Shown: positions 1 through 9,312, counted from the first letter of the stretch. The stretch: DNA of 64,000 bases from Alkalihalobacillus pseudalcaliphilus (GCF_028610675.1 NZ_JAQQWS010000001.1:124001-188000), one strand, 5' to 3'. The notes: generated by a model not told the origin, from the letters alone. A program made the numbers and translations.

Positions 1-565
1 AATTAATTTGACTATGTTCAAAATGAATGTGTTTCATCGTTAACTGTGTGACTTCCTGTAAAGTAAATCCATAATGCAAAAATAAATAGACAATCCACTG
101 ATTTCTTGCAATAAGAAAGGGACGAACTTTTATTTGTTGCTCAGATAAGCCGTCATTGGATTGGATCGAATGGAGCAAAGTTATACATTCACTTCGACTT
201 ACCCATTCAGTTGATTCCAATGGGGTCAGTACCAACTCAGGTGCTGTTGAATAACGGAAAACATGATCGGAACAAAATCCTTCTCCAATCGAATATTTAC
301 TGAGCTGTTTTAAAGCAGAATGAATTCTGCGGATCGTGCGAATCTGGTGTTTTTTTTCATGAGTTAAATAAGAAATAAAGGCTTTAATATCGGCTAATTC
401 TAATTGTTTCCAAGCGATATCCAATGACTGGTTGCGTCTTTTGTCTAACCAACGGAAGAATAAAAATAAATCATGTTCATAGCGTTTAATCGTTGAGGCT
501 TTTTTTCCTTTTAATAAGAGTTGGTTTAAATAATCGTTAACGAAAGGTGGAAGTGATTTTACCAA
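1..565 (-). CDS. Tyrosine recombinase/integrase-like protein, 3' end outside window
   Basis: An open frame runs from a TTG at 563-565, preceded by AAAGGAGGG, to the window edge without a stop (188 codons visible). The first ~90 residues read as the SAM-like core-binding domain of XerC/XerD recombinases (SPPF-like start, then STIKRYEHDLFLFFRWL). The catalytic domain begins after residue ~130. Where XerC-type enzymes carry the first catalytic arginine (YxxGLRxxEL), this protein reads YGFTLQEVTQL, so the Arg appears to be Gln. The remaining catalytic residues lie beyond the window. It could be a recombinase relative with a non-cutting role, or a divergent active enzyme. The family assignment is fairly safe; activity is doubtful. 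Confidence 0.7.
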   Translation of the reverse strand, partial: MVKSLPPFVNDYLNQLLLKGKKASTIKRYEHDLFLFFRWLDKRRNQSLDIAWKQLELADIKAFISYLTHEKKHQIRTIRRIHSALKQLSKYSIGEGFCSDHVFRYSTAPELVLTPLESTEWVSRSECITLLHSIQSNDGLSEQQIKVRPFLIARNQWIVYLFLHYGFTLQEVTQLTMKHIHFEHSQIN

Positions 566-701
566 AAAATACCCTCCTTTAATAAGTGCTTGTACCAATT
601 ATACCAATATGAATCTGTAAGCCAATTGCTTTTATTGGATTAGTTCTTAGTTTGGTAGGACCTTTTGGATGATGATGAGTAATAGATGGGTGGTGAGCAG
701 C

Positions 702-1655
702 ATGAGTAACCCGAACAACACGAAAAAAAGTGGACGTATTAATGTCGTTTTAAATCAAGCGAGACAAGAACGTGTAAAGTCCAAAGACATTGTTTATTAT
801 TCAGAAGAAGATAAGGAAAAGCATGAGGTTTTAAAAAAGTTTGAAAGAAGAATGGAAAAGTACGTAGGTTTAACAGAAATAAAAAAGCTATTAAAAGAAA
901 TATACGCATGGATTTATGTAAATCACTGTCGTGAACAGCAAGGACTAAAGACCTCAAAGCAAGTTCTCCATATGTTATTTAAAGGGAACCCAGGGACCGG
1001 TAAAACAACTGTTGCTAGAATTATCGCTGAATTCTTTCATGAAATGGAAGTGTTGGAGAAAGGGCATTTGCTTGAAGTAGAGCGTGCTGATTTAGTAGGT
1101 GAATACATTGGTCATACTGCTCAAAAAACGCGTGAAGTCATAAAAAAGGCGAGTGGTGGTGTTCTATTTGTGGATGAAGCTTATTCCTTAGCGCGTGGCG
1201 GAGAAAAAGATTTCGGAAAAGAAGCGATTGATACACTGGTTAAGGCGATGGAGGATCAACAGCATCAATTTGTCTTAATATTGGCTGGCTATTCACGAGA
1301 AATGGATTATTTTATGTCGCTTAATCCCGGATTACCTTCACGATTCCCAATTTCAATTGATTTCCCTAATTATACGTTAGATGAATTGTTGGAAATATTA
1401 ATTGGTATGGGTCATGAGCGTGAATATACGTTAACAGCGGAGGCTTTACGTCACATCAAGGATGAGCTTAAGTTAATCCGAATTGAGCAAGAACGTGCTT
1501 TTAGTAACGGGAGGTATATAAGAAATCTAGTTGAAGAAGCGATTCGATTACAGGCAGTCAGACTCTTACGACAAGGTACCTTTGATAGAAGGAGCTTAGA
1601 AACGTTGGAGGCGGATGATTTTAATTTTAGTTCTTCGCGTGTTCAAACTAAATAA
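702..1655 (+). CDS. spoVK: Stage V sporulation protein K, AAA+ ATPase
   Basis: This is a mother-cell AAA+ ATPase of the CbbX/SpoVK family, needed for spore maturation in B. subtilis. The Walker A GNPGTGKTT lies near residue 95, Walker B VLFVDEAYSL near residue 155, and a likely arginine finger in GLPSRFP. Length (317 aa) matches B. subtilis SpoVK. The frame is open from 669, but ATG 702 is preferred because GGGTGGTGAG sits about six bases before it and this start aligns best with the family. In B. subtilis the order is spoVK-hflX-ynbB; here hflX is absent. An intrinsic terminator follows at 1675. A longer double-AAA relative is encoded at 36403. Confidence 0.93.
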   Translation: MSNPNNTKKSGRINVVLNQARQERVKSKDIVYYSEEDKEKHEVLKKFERRMEKYVGLTEIKKLLKEIYAWIYVNHCREQQGLKTSKQVLHMLFKGNPGTGKTTVARIIAEFFHEMEVLEKGHLLEVERADLVGEYIGHTAQKTREVIKKASGGVLFVDEAYSLARGGEKDFGKEAIDTLVKAMEDQQHQFVLILAGYSREMDYFMSLNPGLPSRFPISIDFPNYTLDELLEILIGMGHEREYTLTAEALRHIKDELKLIRIEQERAFSNGRYIRNLVEEAIRLQAVRLLRQGTFDRRSLETLEADDFNFSSSRVQTK

Positions 1656-1674
1656 AGGAAGAAAAGCTATCACA

Positions 1675-1706
1675 AAATATAAAGTGGTAGTTTTTTCACG
1701 TGCTTT
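1675..1706 (+). terminator. Intrinsic terminator after spoVK
   Basis: The inverted repeat AGCTATCAC / GTGGTAGT is followed by six T's. Confidence 0.75.
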
Positions 1707-1731
1707 AAAAAATGCTATAATAGCTTGATTA
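1703..1731 (+). promoter_or_regulatory. Predicted sigma-A promoter of ynbB
   Basis: The -35 TTTTCA (1703-1708) and a perfect -10 TATAAT (1726-1731) are separated by 17 bp. The ynbB start lies 24 bp after the -10. The -35 overlaps the T tract of the spoVK terminator. Confidence 0.6.
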
Positions 1732-1755
1732 CGTAATTTTAAAGGAGTAGGGAAT

Positions 1756-3009
1756 ATGGAATTTTGGCAAGAAGAGAAGTTTCAGGCTTTAGTGGATCGG
1801 GTAGAAATTAAAATAGCACCTGTACATAAACAATTTGAACATTATGCATTAATCAATCAAGCGAGAGTTATGGCTGCATTTAAAAAGTATCAAGTTTCTG
1901 ATTATCATTTTACACCATCAACAGGCTATGGTTACGATGATCTTGGACGTGAAACGTTAGAGAATATTTATGCGGACGTATTTGGTGGTGAATCAGCACT
2001 TGTTAGACCACAAATTATTTCGGGTACACACGCTATTGCCACTTCATTATTTGGTATTCTAAGACCTGATGATGAACTTCTATATATTACTGGAAAACCT
2101 TACGATACATTAGAGGAAATTGTCGGTGTAAGAGGTAGTGGAAATGGTTCTTTAAAGGAGTTTCATATTCATTATCAGGCGATTCCTTTAATGGACAATG
2201 GTTGGATTGATGAGTCGTCCATTCGTGCAGCAATGAATCCAAAGACAAAGGTGATTGGAATTCAGCGTTCTAAAGGTTATGATGATCGACCTTCCTTTAC
2301 GATTGGACAGATTGAAGAAATGATTCAGCTCATTCGCTCAATCGATAAGGATGTGATCGTTTTTGTTGATAATTGCTATGGTGAATTTGTTGAGGAGCGT
2401 GAGCCTTGTCATGTTGGTGCCGATATAATCGCCGGTTCACTCATCAAAAATCCAGGTGGCGGTATCGTCAAAACAGGTGGCTATATTGTAGGTCGTGATG
2501 ATTTGATTGAGCTCGCTTCCTATCGTTTAGCTGCACCAGGTATAGGGCGTGAAGGTGGGGCGAGTTTGTATAGTTTGCAGGAAATGTATCAAGGCTTCTT
2601 CCTTGCTCCTCATGTGGTTTCACAAGCATTAAAAGGGGCAGCTTTTACTGCTGCTTTCTTAGAGGAACTTGGCATGAGCACTTCACCTATGTGGCATGAT
2701 AAAAGAACTGACCTTATCCAATCTGTACGTTTTCCAGATGCTGAGTCGATGATCAAGTTTTGTCAAACGATTCAGGCTGCTTCGCCTGTTAATGCCCATG
2801 TTCGACCGGAGCCAAGTTCAATGCCAGGTTATGTAGATCCGGTTATTATGGCAGCGGGAACTTTTATTCAAGGAGCAAGTATTGAGCTAACAGCAGATGG
2901 TCCAATAAGAGCCCCGTATGTTGCATTTGTACAAGGTGGATTAACGTATGAGCATGTGAAATTAGCCGTACTTCAAGCAGTAGAGAGTTTAGGGTTAGTA
3001 AAAGATTAA
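1756..3009 (+). CDS. ynbB: YnbB, PLP-dependent methionine gamma-lyase family protein
   Basis: This is a 417-residue fold-type I PLP enzyme of the family annotated as methionine gamma-lyase-like or aluminium-resistance protein. The substrate in Bacillus is not established. Lys231 in SLIKNPGGG is the likely Schiff-base lysine, VDNCYGEF is the usual cofactor-contacting segment, and GTHAIATSLFG is the phosphate-binding region. AAAGGAGTAGGG precedes the ATG. It sits directly upstream of glnR as in B. subtilis. Family identity is strong; the reaction is unknown. Confidence 0.88.
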   Translation: MEFWQEEKFQALVDRVEIKIAPVHKQFEHYALINQARVMAAFKKYQVSDYHFTPSTGYGYDDLGRETLENIYADVFGGESALVRPQIISGTHAIATSLFGILRPDDELLYITGKPYDTLEEIVGVRGSGNGSLKEFHIHYQAIPLMDNGWIDESSIRAAMNPKTKVIGIQRSKGYDDRPSFTIGQIEEMIQLIRSIDKDVIVFVDNCYGEFVEEREPCHVGADIIAGSLIKNPGGGIVKTGGYIVGRDDLIELASYRLAAPGIGREGGASLYSLQEMYQGFFLAPHVVSQALKGAAFTAAFLEELGMSTSPMWHDKRTDLIQSVRFPDAESMIKFCQTIQAASPVNAHVRPEPSSMPGYVDPVIMAAGTFIQGASIELTADGPIRAPYVAFVQGGLTYEHVKLAVLQAVESLGLVKD

Positions 3010-3014
3010 GGTCA

Positions 3015-3031
3015 TGTAAGGTATTCTGACA
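3015..3031 (+). promoter_or_regulatory. GlnR/TnrA operator 1 of glnRA
   Basis: TGTAAGGTATTCTGACA fits the GlnR/TnrA box TGTNA-N7-TNACA exactly. It lies just upstream of the predicted glnRA -35 hexamer. Confidence 0.85.
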
Positions 3032-3036
3032 TAGAT

Positions 3037-3065
3037 TTGACATCTATTCTTACATTTAGTAATCT
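3037..3065 (+). promoter_or_regulatory. glnRA promoter with overlapping GlnR operator 2
   Basis: The -35 TTGACA (3037-3042) is followed after 17 bp by a weak -10 TAATCT (3060-3065). A second GlnR-type box, TGACATCTATTCTTACA (3038-3054, one mismatch in the first half), overlaps the -35. Two operators over the promoter match the B. subtilis glnRA arrangement. Confidence 0.75.
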
Positions 3066-3091
3066 AATAGTATAGAATCGGAGGTGTCGGT

Positions 3092-3484
3092 ATGAAGATT
3101 GAAGATCGTCGTAATATGCCTTTATTTCCAATTGGAATTGTCATGAAGTTAACCGATTTAACCGCTAGACAAATTCGCTATTATGAAGAACATCAGCTCG
3201 TACATCCCATTCGAACAGAAGGAAATCAACGGTTGTTTTCATTTAATGATGTAGACCGTTTACTTGAAATCAAAGAAATGTTAGAGAAGGGCTTTAATAT
3301 TTCAGCGATTAAGCATTTTATTGCCGAAAGAGAAGAGAAAAAGAAGCAGTCACAAGCAGCACAGAGAGAATTAACCGATAAAGAAGTTCACAAGCTTCTA
3401 AAAAAGGAAATCCAAGATGCAGGTAAACATGGGAAAGCTTCCTTAATTCAAGGGCAATTGTCCCGCTTTTATCCGCGACAATAA
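3092..3484 (+). CDS. glnR: GlnR, MerR-family nitrogen repressor
   Basis: GlnR represses glnRA and other nitrogen genes when glutamine is plentiful, after contact with feedback-inhibited glutamine synthetase. The N-terminal MerR helix-turn-helix is clear (MPLFPIGIV, then TARQIRYYEE, residues ~10-80). The charged C-terminal tail ending in SRFYPRQ corresponds to the segment that senses glutamine synthetase. Length is 130 aa (B. subtilis 135). GGAGGTG precedes the ATG. It forms an operon with glnA 71 bp downstream, and two GlnR boxes upstream indicate autoregulation. Confidence 0.95.
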   Translation: MKIEDRRNMPLFPIGIVMKLTDLTARQIRYYEEHQLVHPIRTEGNQRLFSFNDVDRLLEIKEMLEKGFNISAIKHFIAEREEKKKQSQAAQRELTDKEVHKLLKKEIQDAGKHGKASLIQGQLSRFYPRQ

Positions 3485-3555
3485 ATTAGGTAGAATAGAT
3501 TCTTTTTGAATGAGGAATCTTTTCAATATATAGCACTGAAGGGAGCTAATTTACA

Positions 3556-4905
3556 GTGGCAAAGTTATCAAAAGAAGACATTATTCAAATTGCACAAGAA
3601 AATAATGTACGTTTTATCCGTCTCCAATTTTCTGACCTTTTAGGGACAATTAAAAACGTAGAAATTCCTGTTGATCAGTTAACAAAAGCACTTGATAACA
3701 AAATGATGTTTGATGGTTCATCTATCGAAGGGTTTGTACGTATTGAGGAATCAGATATGTATTTATATCCTGATTTAGATACATGGGTGATCTTCCCATG
3801 GACACCTGAAAAAGGAAAGGTTGCTCGATTAATCTGTGATATCTATCAACCAACAAAACCAGGTGAAGAGCCAATTCCATTTGAAGGGGATCCGCGTGGA
3901 ATCTTAAAGAAAGTCCTAAAAGAAGCAGAAGATATGGGCTATACAGCTTTTAATATTGGACCAGAGCCTGAATTTTTCTTATTCAAAAATGATGAGAATG
4001 GTGAGCCAACATTAGAGCTTAATGATAAAGGCGGATACTTTGATTTAGCTCCAACTGATTTAGGTGAAAACTGCCGTCGTGATATCGTATTAGAGCTTGA
4101 AGATATGGGCTTTGATATTGAAGCTTCACACCACGAGGTAGCACCTGGGCAACATGAAATTGATTTTAAATATGCGGATGCAATTACAGCGTGTGACAAC
4201 ATCCAAACATTTAAGTTAGTTGTCAAAACAATTGCTCGTAAGCATGGTTTGCATGCGACGTTTATGCCTAAGCCACTCTTTGGTGTTAACGGTTCAGGTA
4301 TGCATTGTAATATGTCTTTATTTGATAAAGAAGGTAATGTATTCTACGACCAATCGACTGAATCACAATTAAGTGAAACAGCGATGCAATTCTTAGGTGG
4401 AATTCTTGAGCATGCGGAAGCTTTCACAGCGATTACAAACCCAATTGTAAACTCTTATAAGCGTTTAGTTCCTGGCTATGAAGCACCTGTATATGTAGCA
4501 TGGTCAATGCGTAACCGTAGTCCACTTGTACGTATTCCATCATCACGTGGAGTGAGTACTCGTGTCGAAGTACGTAGTCCAGACCCAGCAGCCAATCCAT
4601 ATCTAGCGATGGCAGCAATGCTTGCAGCAGGACTTGACGGAATTAAAAAGAAGTTAACACCACCAGCGGCAACGGACCGTAACATCTATGTGATGAGTAA
4701 AGAAGAGCGTGTGGAAGAAGGTATTAATGACCTTCCAGCAACACTTAAAGAAGCGATTGATACACTAGTTAAAGATGAAGTATTAGTAAAAGCTTTAGGT
4801 GAGCATGCAATTGAACACTTTATCGAAGCAAAAGAAATTGAGTGGGACATGTTCCGCACGCAAGTACACCCGTGGGAACGCGACCAGTACATGCAGAACT
4901 ATTAA
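3556..4905 (+). CDS. glnA: Glutamine synthetase type I-alpha
   Basis: The enzyme makes glutamine from glutamate, ammonia and ATP as a cytoplasmic dodecamer. Its 449 residues include MFDGSSIEGF (latch region), GPEPEFFLF (metal and glutamate site), NGSGMHCNMS (ATP site), the flexible-loop glutamate in LVPGYEAPVYV, and NPYLAMAA. It lacks the adenylylation insert of I-beta enzymes, as expected in Bacillus. The start is GTG with GAAGGGAGC 10 bases before it. It is the second gene of glnRA and ends at a strong terminator. Confidence 0.97.
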   Translation: MAKLSKEDIIQIAQENNVRFIRLQFSDLLGTIKNVEIPVDQLTKALDNKMMFDGSSIEGFVRIEESDMYLYPDLDTWVIFPWTPEKGKVARLICDIYQPTKPGEEPIPFEGDPRGILKKVLKEAEDMGYTAFNIGPEPEFFLFKNDENGEPTLELNDKGGYFDLAPTDLGENCRRDIVLELEDMGFDIEASHHEVAPGQHEIDFKYADAITACDNIQTFKLVVKTIARKHGLHATFMPKPLFGVNGSGMHCNMSLFDKEGNVFYDQSTESQLSETAMQFLGGILEHAEAFTAITNPIVNSYKRLVPGYEAPVYVAWSMRNRSPLVRIPSSRGVSTRVEVRSPDPAANPYLAMAAMLAAGLDGIKKKLTPPAATDRNIYVMSKEERVEEGINDLPATLKEAIDTLVKDEVLVKALGEHAIEHFIEAKEIEWDMFRTQVHPWERDQYMQNY

Positions 4906-4913
4906 GAAGTGAG

Positions 4914-4948
4914 AACCCTTGACACTAACCGTGTTGAGGGTTTTTTTT
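4914..4948 (+). terminator. Terminator of glnRA
   Basis: The stem AACCCTTGACAC / GTGTTGAGGGTT with a four-base loop is followed by eight T's. Confidence 0.9.
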
Positions 4949-5294
4949 AGGGGGCATTATAGATGATTTGTACTATACAATTATCTTTATGCCCCATTTT
5001 TGCCCTTAAAATATATAGTTTGTGTTTTCTTCGAATTTTTTAATGGGATCAGCTTCGATTTTAGGGCTTAGTTAGGCTACTATTTTAAGTATGGCATGAA
5101 TCATTTCTAGCGATAAAAGGCAGTAACTTACATAAAGTCCTAATTTTACATGAAAATAATAAGAATATTTGTTAATTATGATAAAATAGAATAAGTATCA
5201 ATCAAGCTTACCTTCAGTAAGTAAAGATAGAATTGAACGATGTTGTATTCATTTTAACCTAACAATATTTAGATACCTTATGGGAGGCAGCGGC
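4949..5294. other. Intergenic, AT-rich, no recognised element
   Basis: I see no gene, repeat family member or operator here. It must contain the promoter of the downstream hydrolase, but no convincing pair of hexamers stands out. Confidence 0.5.
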
Positions 5295-6248
5295 ATGAAA
5301 AGGGTGGGTAAGCGGATGTCTATTGTATTTCTTATGATTTTCGGAATGATTGTTCTTATAATTTCTTTTAGCTATATGAACCATCAAATCCAGCTTTCAA
5401 GGGAAGATGAGTGGCTAAAACCTATAGGAGATTTTGTTGAAGTAAATGGTCATAATATGCATGTTTATACGGAGGGGACAGGAGAGAAGACGCTTGTTTT
5501 TATGTCTGGTGGAGGGACGAGTTCACCCGTTTTAGATTTTAAAACATTGTACACGATGTTAAGTGATCAATATAAAATTGTCGTCGTTGAAAAGGCTGGT
5601 TATGGATTTAGTGAAATTACAGATAGTAATAGAGATATTGATACCATTTTATCAGAAACAAGAGAAGCCCTTATAAAATCAGAAGTAGAAGGGCCTTATA
5701 TCTTATTTCCGCACTCTATGTCTGGTATTGAAGCATTATATTGGGCTCAGCTCTATCCTAAAGAAGTAGAGGCGATCGTTGGTTTAGATATGGCTGTACC
5801 TGCTGTATATGAAGATTTAAATATCCCGATTACGGTGATTCGCTTAGGTGAAATGGCTGCAAATATGGGCTTAACTAGATGGGTTCCAAATCTCTCTGTA
5901 AGTGAAGCATTAAAACATGATATTTTAACAGAGGAAGAGAGTGATTTATATCAAACTATTTTATACCGTAGAACGTCGACGAAAAATATGGTCAATGAAG
6001 TTAGTCAAATTAAAGAGAATGCAAAGAGAGTTGAAAAAGAGCAGCTTCCAAATGTTCCAATGCTTTTGTTCTCTTCTAATGGTCAAGGAACTGGTTGGGA
6101 TGAGCGATCGTGGATAGATTTTCAAGAAGAATTTATCCGTAGGCATGGAAACAGTAAACTTATCAAATATAACAGTACCCATTATATTCATCATATAAAT
6201 TTTGAGGAAATAGCTGAAGAGTCAAAGGAATTCATCAATGGTTTGTAA
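5295..6248 (+). CDS. Membrane-anchored alpha/beta hydrolase
   Basis: The 317-residue protein has a basic start followed by one hydrophobic segment (residues ~10-32), suggesting an N-terminal anchor with the catalytic domain outside. The alpha/beta hydrolase nucleophile elbow is PHSMSG, with Ser141 the likely nucleophile. GLDMAVP and the C-terminal NSTHYIHH supply candidate acid and His. Start 5295 is chosen over the in-frame ATG at 5280 because GGGAGG lies between them at good spacing. It stands alone; the substrate is unknown. Confidence 0.75.
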   Translation: MKRVGKRMSIVFLMIFGMIVLIISFSYMNHQIQLSREDEWLKPIGDFVEVNGHNMHVYTEGTGEKTLVFMSGGGTSSPVLDFKTLYTMLSDQYKIVVVEKAGYGFSEITDSNRDIDTILSETREALIKSEVEGPYILFPHSMSGIEALYWAQLYPKEVEAIVGLDMAVPAVYEDLNIPITVIRLGEMAANMGLTRWVPNLSVSEALKHDILTEEESDLYQTILYRRTSTKNMVNEVSQIKENAKRVEKEQLPNVPMLLFSSNGQGTGWDERSWIDFQEEFIRRHGNSKLIKYNSTHYIHHINFEEIAEESKEFINGL

Positions 6249-6489
6249 GTGTACTAATTTGATATAGTGTGCTGTATGACTAAAGGTTGAGGTAATTTAA
6301 TAATAAATAAGAGTCCAATAGGTAAGGTCCTCCCTTTTTTTCAGCTCCTTTCATACTGTTAGTAACGTCAATTCTTCGGTAAGCGAGCAACTAGAAGTCT
6401 ATGAGTTAGTTGCATTGTGGACGGGCATCTGTCTAACACCCATTTAATCAACAAACCTTGTTCACCCAAAGGCAAAAGCTCAATCATTT

Positions 6490-6804
6490 CTACTCTTGAA
6501 ACATCGCTTTTATATATTTACCTTCTTCAATCTCAATGGCAATTGCTTCGTTAGGGGAGATATCGAATATTTGGTACAATTTAGTGCCTACCTCATAAAT
6601 ATTTGAAAAATTACCACCATACGCATTGTCTTCATTCGCATTGACTGTGATTTGACCAAGAAATTGTTCGATATTCATCTGTTCGATTTCTTCGTTGGTT
6701 AAGATATACGTGATGTCGTTAAATTGGACAAATTCAGAATCCCATAAATTGGGTGAACACGCAAAGAGTAATAAAAAAGACAAGGAATATACAGCTTTTT
6801 TCAT
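6490..6804 (-). CDS. Small predicted lipoprotein
   Basis: The 104-residue protein has a lipoprotein signal: Met-Lys-Lys, a hydrophobic core, then the lipobox LLFAC with Cys near residue 16. The mature part is short, acidic and has no domain I recognise. The ATG at 6804 is preceded by GAAAGAGTG; an in-frame GTG lies three codons upstream. It has no close partner. Probably real, function unknown. Confidence 0.65.
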   Translation of the reverse strand: MKKAVYSLSFLLLFACSPNLWDSEFVQFNDITYILTNEEIEQMNIEQFLGQITVNANEDNAYGGNFSNIYEVGTKLYQIFDISPNEAIAIEIEEGKYIKAMFQE

Positions 6805-6982
6805 GATAATCACTCTTTCTTATCATTATTATTCCATTCTTTTTTACCCCCTCTTACGAAAAAAATAACCAGAAAATACAAAGTTCTTGATTTAAATGCT
6901 CATAGGCTAATTAGTAAATCAATTATTTAGAATAAATCGTCTATTGGGTTAGATATTTCTTCTAATCGTCCCATTAATTATG

Positions 6983-7001
6983 TATACTTATACGTACGAG
7001 T
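6983..7001 (+). promoter_or_regulatory. Candidate AraR-type operator over a -10 box upstream of galM
   Basis: ACTTATACGTACGAGT (6986-7001) is a near-palindrome matching 12 of 16 positions of the B. subtilis AraR operator ATTTGTACGTACAAAT. It overlaps a possible -10 TATACT (6983-6988). An AraR-family gene lies just downstream of galM, so local repression is a reasonable inference. Confidence 0.5.
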
Positions 7002-7104
7002 TAACTTTTTTAGCTGTTACCATGCAAGATTTAATTTTCTATTGCGACGTTAAGTACGATATTTGCACCAGGTTTAATCACTTCCAAATGAAAAGGAGAA
7101 CGAA

Positions 7105-8151
7105 ATGGATATCACCAAAAAACAGTTTGATACATTATACGAACAACCGATCTATGAATATACATTATCAAGTGCAACTGATTTATCCATATCTGTCATT
7201 AATTACGGCTGCATTATTACTAAAATAATGATGCCAGATAAACATGGAAATCGAGAGAATATCGTCTTAGGTTTTGAACAAGTAAAAGGCTATCAGGAAG
7301 CTCCTTATTTCGGAGCAGTCATTGGGAGAGTGGCAGGAAGGATTAAAGGTTCAGAATTTCAATTAAATGGAACTAATTATCAGTTAGCTAGTAATGAAGG
7401 GGAACATCATTTGCATGGTGGTGTTAAAGGCTTTGACCAAGCGATTTGGCATGTGGAGGAAAAAAAGAGCGAGCAAGGTGTTGCGTTAGAATTAACGTAT
7501 ACGAGTGTAGACGGAGAAGAGGGTTACCCAGGTAATGTTACCATAAAAATAACCTATAGCTTAACATCTGATGACGTTTTTTCAATATCTTATCAAGCGA
7601 CAAGTGACCAAGATACCCTTCTTAATTTAACGAATCATAGTTATTTTAATTTGAGTGGAGAAGCAAAAGAAACGGTGTTGAAGCATCAATTAACAATGCC
7701 AAGTGAGCACTTTTTGAAATTAGATGAACATTTATTACCAACGGGAGAGTATCATTCAGTTGTGCAAACACCCTTTGATTTTAGAAAAGGGCGTCTTATT
7801 CTTGATGGTGTGCATTCCGAACACCCTCAAAATCAATTAGTCGGCTTCGGGTACGATCATCCCTTTATCTTAAATGAAGGACAAGACTCACCGATTCAAC
7901 TTCTTGACGAGAGTAGTGGCAGGCTTATGGAAGTAACGACGACCGAGCCTTGTGTTGTGTTGTATACAGGTAATCATATATCTTCAACACTTCAAATTGG
8001 TGATAGAACGGCAGAAAAATATATCGGTTTATGTTTAGAGACGCAAAAGCATCCAGATGCGATTCATCACCCCACATTTCCTTCTGTCGTATTAAAAAAA
8101 GGAGAATTATATGAATCTAAAACAATCTACACATTTTCCGTACATAGGTAA
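7105..8151 (+). CDS. galM: Aldose 1-epimerase (mutarotase)
   Basis: This enzyme interconverts the alpha and beta anomers of aldoses such as galactose. The 348 residues carry the family signatures HHLHGG, NHSYFNLSG (catalytic His), GYDHPFIL and, near the C-terminus, CLETQKHPDA with the catalytic Glu. AAAAGGAG precedes the ATG. The regulator gene starts 63 bp downstream, so the two probably form one transcript. No other sugar genes are adjacent. Confidence 0.92.
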   Translation: MDITKKQFDTLYEQPIYEYTLSSATDLSISVINYGCIITKIMMPDKHGNRENIVLGFEQVKGYQEAPYFGAVIGRVAGRIKGSEFQLNGTNYQLASNEGEHHLHGGVKGFDQAIWHVEEKKSEQGVALELTYTSVDGEEGYPGNVTIKITYSLTSDDVFSISYQATSDQDTLLNLTNHSYFNLSGEAKETVLKHQLTMPSEHFLKLDEHLLPTGEYHSVVQTPFDFRKGRLILDGVHSEHPQNQLVGFGYDHPFILNEGQDSPIQLLDESSGRLMEVTTTEPCVVLYTGNHISSTLQIGDRTAEKYIGLCLETQKHPDAIHHPTFPSVVLKKGELYESKTIYTFSVHR

Positions 8152-8214
8152 AAAGCTTCCTATTTAAAATTGAAGTGTTTATCATAGATTTCGTTTGTGA
8201 ATTGGAGTCGAGAC

Positions 8215-9312
8215 ATGCAGACAAAATATAGTAAGGTGAAACAGTTTATTAAATCAAAAATATTTGATGGTACGTATGTTGCCCATCAAAAAATAAGTTC
8301 GGAAAATGAACTCATGAGAGAATTTGATGTCAGTCGCCATACAATTCGTGTGGCAATCGGTGAACTTGTTAGCGAGGGCTGGTTATACCGCGAGCAAGGA
8401 GCTGGTACTTTTTGTGCGGATCGGCAAGCAGCGATCAAAAAAGAGAATCATGAACAAAAAAATATTGCTATTATCACAACGTATATCTCCGATTATATTT
8501 TCCCATCCATTATTCGAGGGGCGGAATCGTATTTAAGCCAACGGGGATATCAGGTGAGTTTGTATAGTACAAATAATGATATTGAAAATGAGAAAAGAAT
8601 TCTTGAAACCATTATCACACAAAACATTGATGGTGTAATTGTTGAACCTACAAAAAGTGCTTTTTCTAATCCGAATATAAACTATTATTTCAATTTTGAG
8701 CGGATGAACATTCCTTATATGATGATTAATGCGGCTTATGATGAATTGGAGCCAATTTGTTTAATGCTTGATGATGAGCGAGGCGGATACATTCAAACGG
8801 AGTATTTAATTAAGCTAGGGCATACGAATATTGTGGGCTTTTTTAAAACGGATGATTCACAAGGTACGAAACGGATGAAAGGTTATATTAAAGCACACCG
8901 TGATTATCAAATACCAATCCATCCTGCTAATTTGATTAGTTATACGTCAGAAGATAAGATAGGTAAGCCAAATCAAGAGCTAGAGCGAGTCTTGCAAACG
9001 AATCAAGAGTTGCCAACTGCATTAGTTTGCTATAATGATGAACTGGCTATTCAGTTATTAGATGTGTTAAGAAAACATAAAATACGTGTACCTGAAGATC
9101 TCTCAATAATTGGATATGATGATTCATTTTTGGCGACTGTTTCCGAAGTGAAGCTAACGACAGTTGCTCACCCAAAAATGAAAATGGGTGCCGATGCAGC
9201 TCAAATGATTCTCGGATTAGTAGAGAATCGTCATAAACGAAATCAAACAACGATTGAATCGTTTTTTTACGAGCCAGAATTGATTGTTCGAACCTCTACC
9301 AAAGAAATTTAA
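8215..9312 (+). CDS. AraR-type regulator: GntR DNA-binding and LacI-like sensor domains
   Basis: Residues ~1-70 form a GntR-family winged helix (SSENELMREFDVSRHTIR). Residues ~85-360 form a periplasmic-binding-protein-like sugar sensor (NIAIITTYISDY, then TALVCYNDELA). This domain pair is typical of AraR, the L-arabinose repressor. The ATG at 8215 has GGAG eight bases upstream; the in-frame GTG at 8197 lacks a site. The effector cannot be read from sequence. Its position after galM and the palindrome at 6986 suggest control of that operon. Confidence 0.82.
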   Translation: MQTKYSKVKQFIKSKIFDGTYVAHQKISSENELMREFDVSRHTIRVAIGELVSEGWLYREQGAGTFCADRQAAIKKENHEQKNIAIITTYISDYIFPSIIRGAESYLSQRGYQVSLYSTNNDIENEKRILETIITQNIDGVIVEPTKSAFSNPNINYYFNFERMNIPYMMINAAYDELEPICLMLDDERGGYIQTEYLIKLGHTNIVGFFKTDDSQGTKRMKGYIKAHRDYQIPIHPANLISYTSEDKIGKPNQELERVLQTNQELPTALVCYNDELAIQLLDVLRKHKIRVPEDLSIIGYDDSFLATVSEVKLTTVAHPKMKMGADAAQMILGLVENRHKRNQTTIESFFYEPELIVRTSTKEI

